A DNA stretch of 5,041 bases. Source: a bacterium (lineage in GTDB: Archaea; Nanobdellota; Nanobdellia; Pacearchaeales; GW2011-AR1). Below are positions 4,983 to 5,041 of the stretch, in pieces. Each line of letters starts with the position of its first letter. Position 1 is the stretch's first letter. Under the pieces are notes generated by a model that made no database searches, was not told where the DNA came from, and saw only the letters and a list, made by a program, of their open reading frames with translations. The translations under genes were made by a program, and so were the position numbers. The stretch lies in the NCBI GenBank assembly GCA_030588935.1, contig JAUUWR010000072.1, positions 1 to 5,041 on the forward strand. Direction: 5' to 3'.

Positions 4983-5041
4983 GAATACTTGTTCTTTTGA
5001 AAACATGGCCGGGGGGTGTTGGAGGAGGGGTGAAAAATATA
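4979..5041 (+). CDS. N-terminal fragment of a second glycosyltransferase, cut by window edge
   Basis: Twenty-one in-frame codons read MRILVLLKTWPGGVGGGVKN and one further Ile before the window ends. A hydrophobic first strand (RILVLL) followed by P and a glycine-rich loop (GGVGGGV, residues 12-18) is the usual opening of GT4-type GT-B glycosyltransferases. The ATG overlaps the acetyltransferase stop as ATGA (4979-4982), which suggests translational coupling in the aminotransferase operon. The G-rich codons here contrast with the AT-rich surroundings but are explained by the glycine loop. Only the start is visible, so the family is a reasoned guess from a short segment. Confidence 0.6.
   Translation, partial: MRILVLLKTWPGGVGGGVKNI

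Overview
This window looks like part of a surface-glycan or sugar-nucleotide locus from an AT-rich archaeon. Three things point to Archaea rather than Bacteria. No recognisable Shine-Dalgarno sequence precedes any start. AT-only TATA-like boxes sit about 24-28 bases upstream of four ATG codons, the spacing expected for leaderless archaeal transcripts. Arginine is almost always AGA/AGG and isoleucine often ATA. The lineage cannot be fixed from this sequence; a small-genome group such as DPANN is only a guess. The stop codons TAA, TAG and TGA are all used.

Layout. On the minus strand, reading leftwards from 1804, there is an extended-SDR nucleotide-sugar dehydratase/epimerase (827-1804). It is followed, with a 4-base ATGA overlap, by a GT4-like glycosyltransferase that runs off the left edge (1-830). 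A 96-base divergent promoter region (1805-1900) holds a perfect 10-bp inverted repeat that covers the minus-strand TATA box. On the plus strand come a Nudix hydrolase resembling GDP-mannose mannosyl hydrolase (1901-2443), a short sugar-1-phosphate nucleotidyltransferase (2517-3239) and a perosamine-synthase-like DegT/DnrJ/EryC1/StrS aminotransferase (3302-4441). The aminotransferase is followed, with a 32-base overlap, by a GNAT acetyltransferase (4410-4982). That gene overlaps by ATGA the first 21 codons of another glycosyltransferase (4979-5041, cut by the right edge). No stretch longer than 100 bases lacks a gene. I see no tRNA, rRNA, CRISPR array or mobile element.

How the genes may work together (inference). 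The nucleotidyltransferase could activate a hexose-1-phosphate such as mannose-1-phosphate. The SDR could be a 4,6-dehydratase giving a 4-keto-6-deoxy sugar nucleotide. The PLP aminotransferase could convert this to a 4-amino-4,6-dideoxy sugar (perosamine-like), and the GNAT could N-acetylate it. The two flanking glycosyltransferases would transfer the product to a glycan, and the Nudix enzyme could tune the nucleotide-sugar pool. The individual family assignments are firm; the exact sugar and the order of steps are not. Several genes depart from family consensus at functional positions (Nudix box, GT4 donor site, nucleotidyltransferase C-terminal metal site). These departures and the promoter architecture are the most interesting things here.
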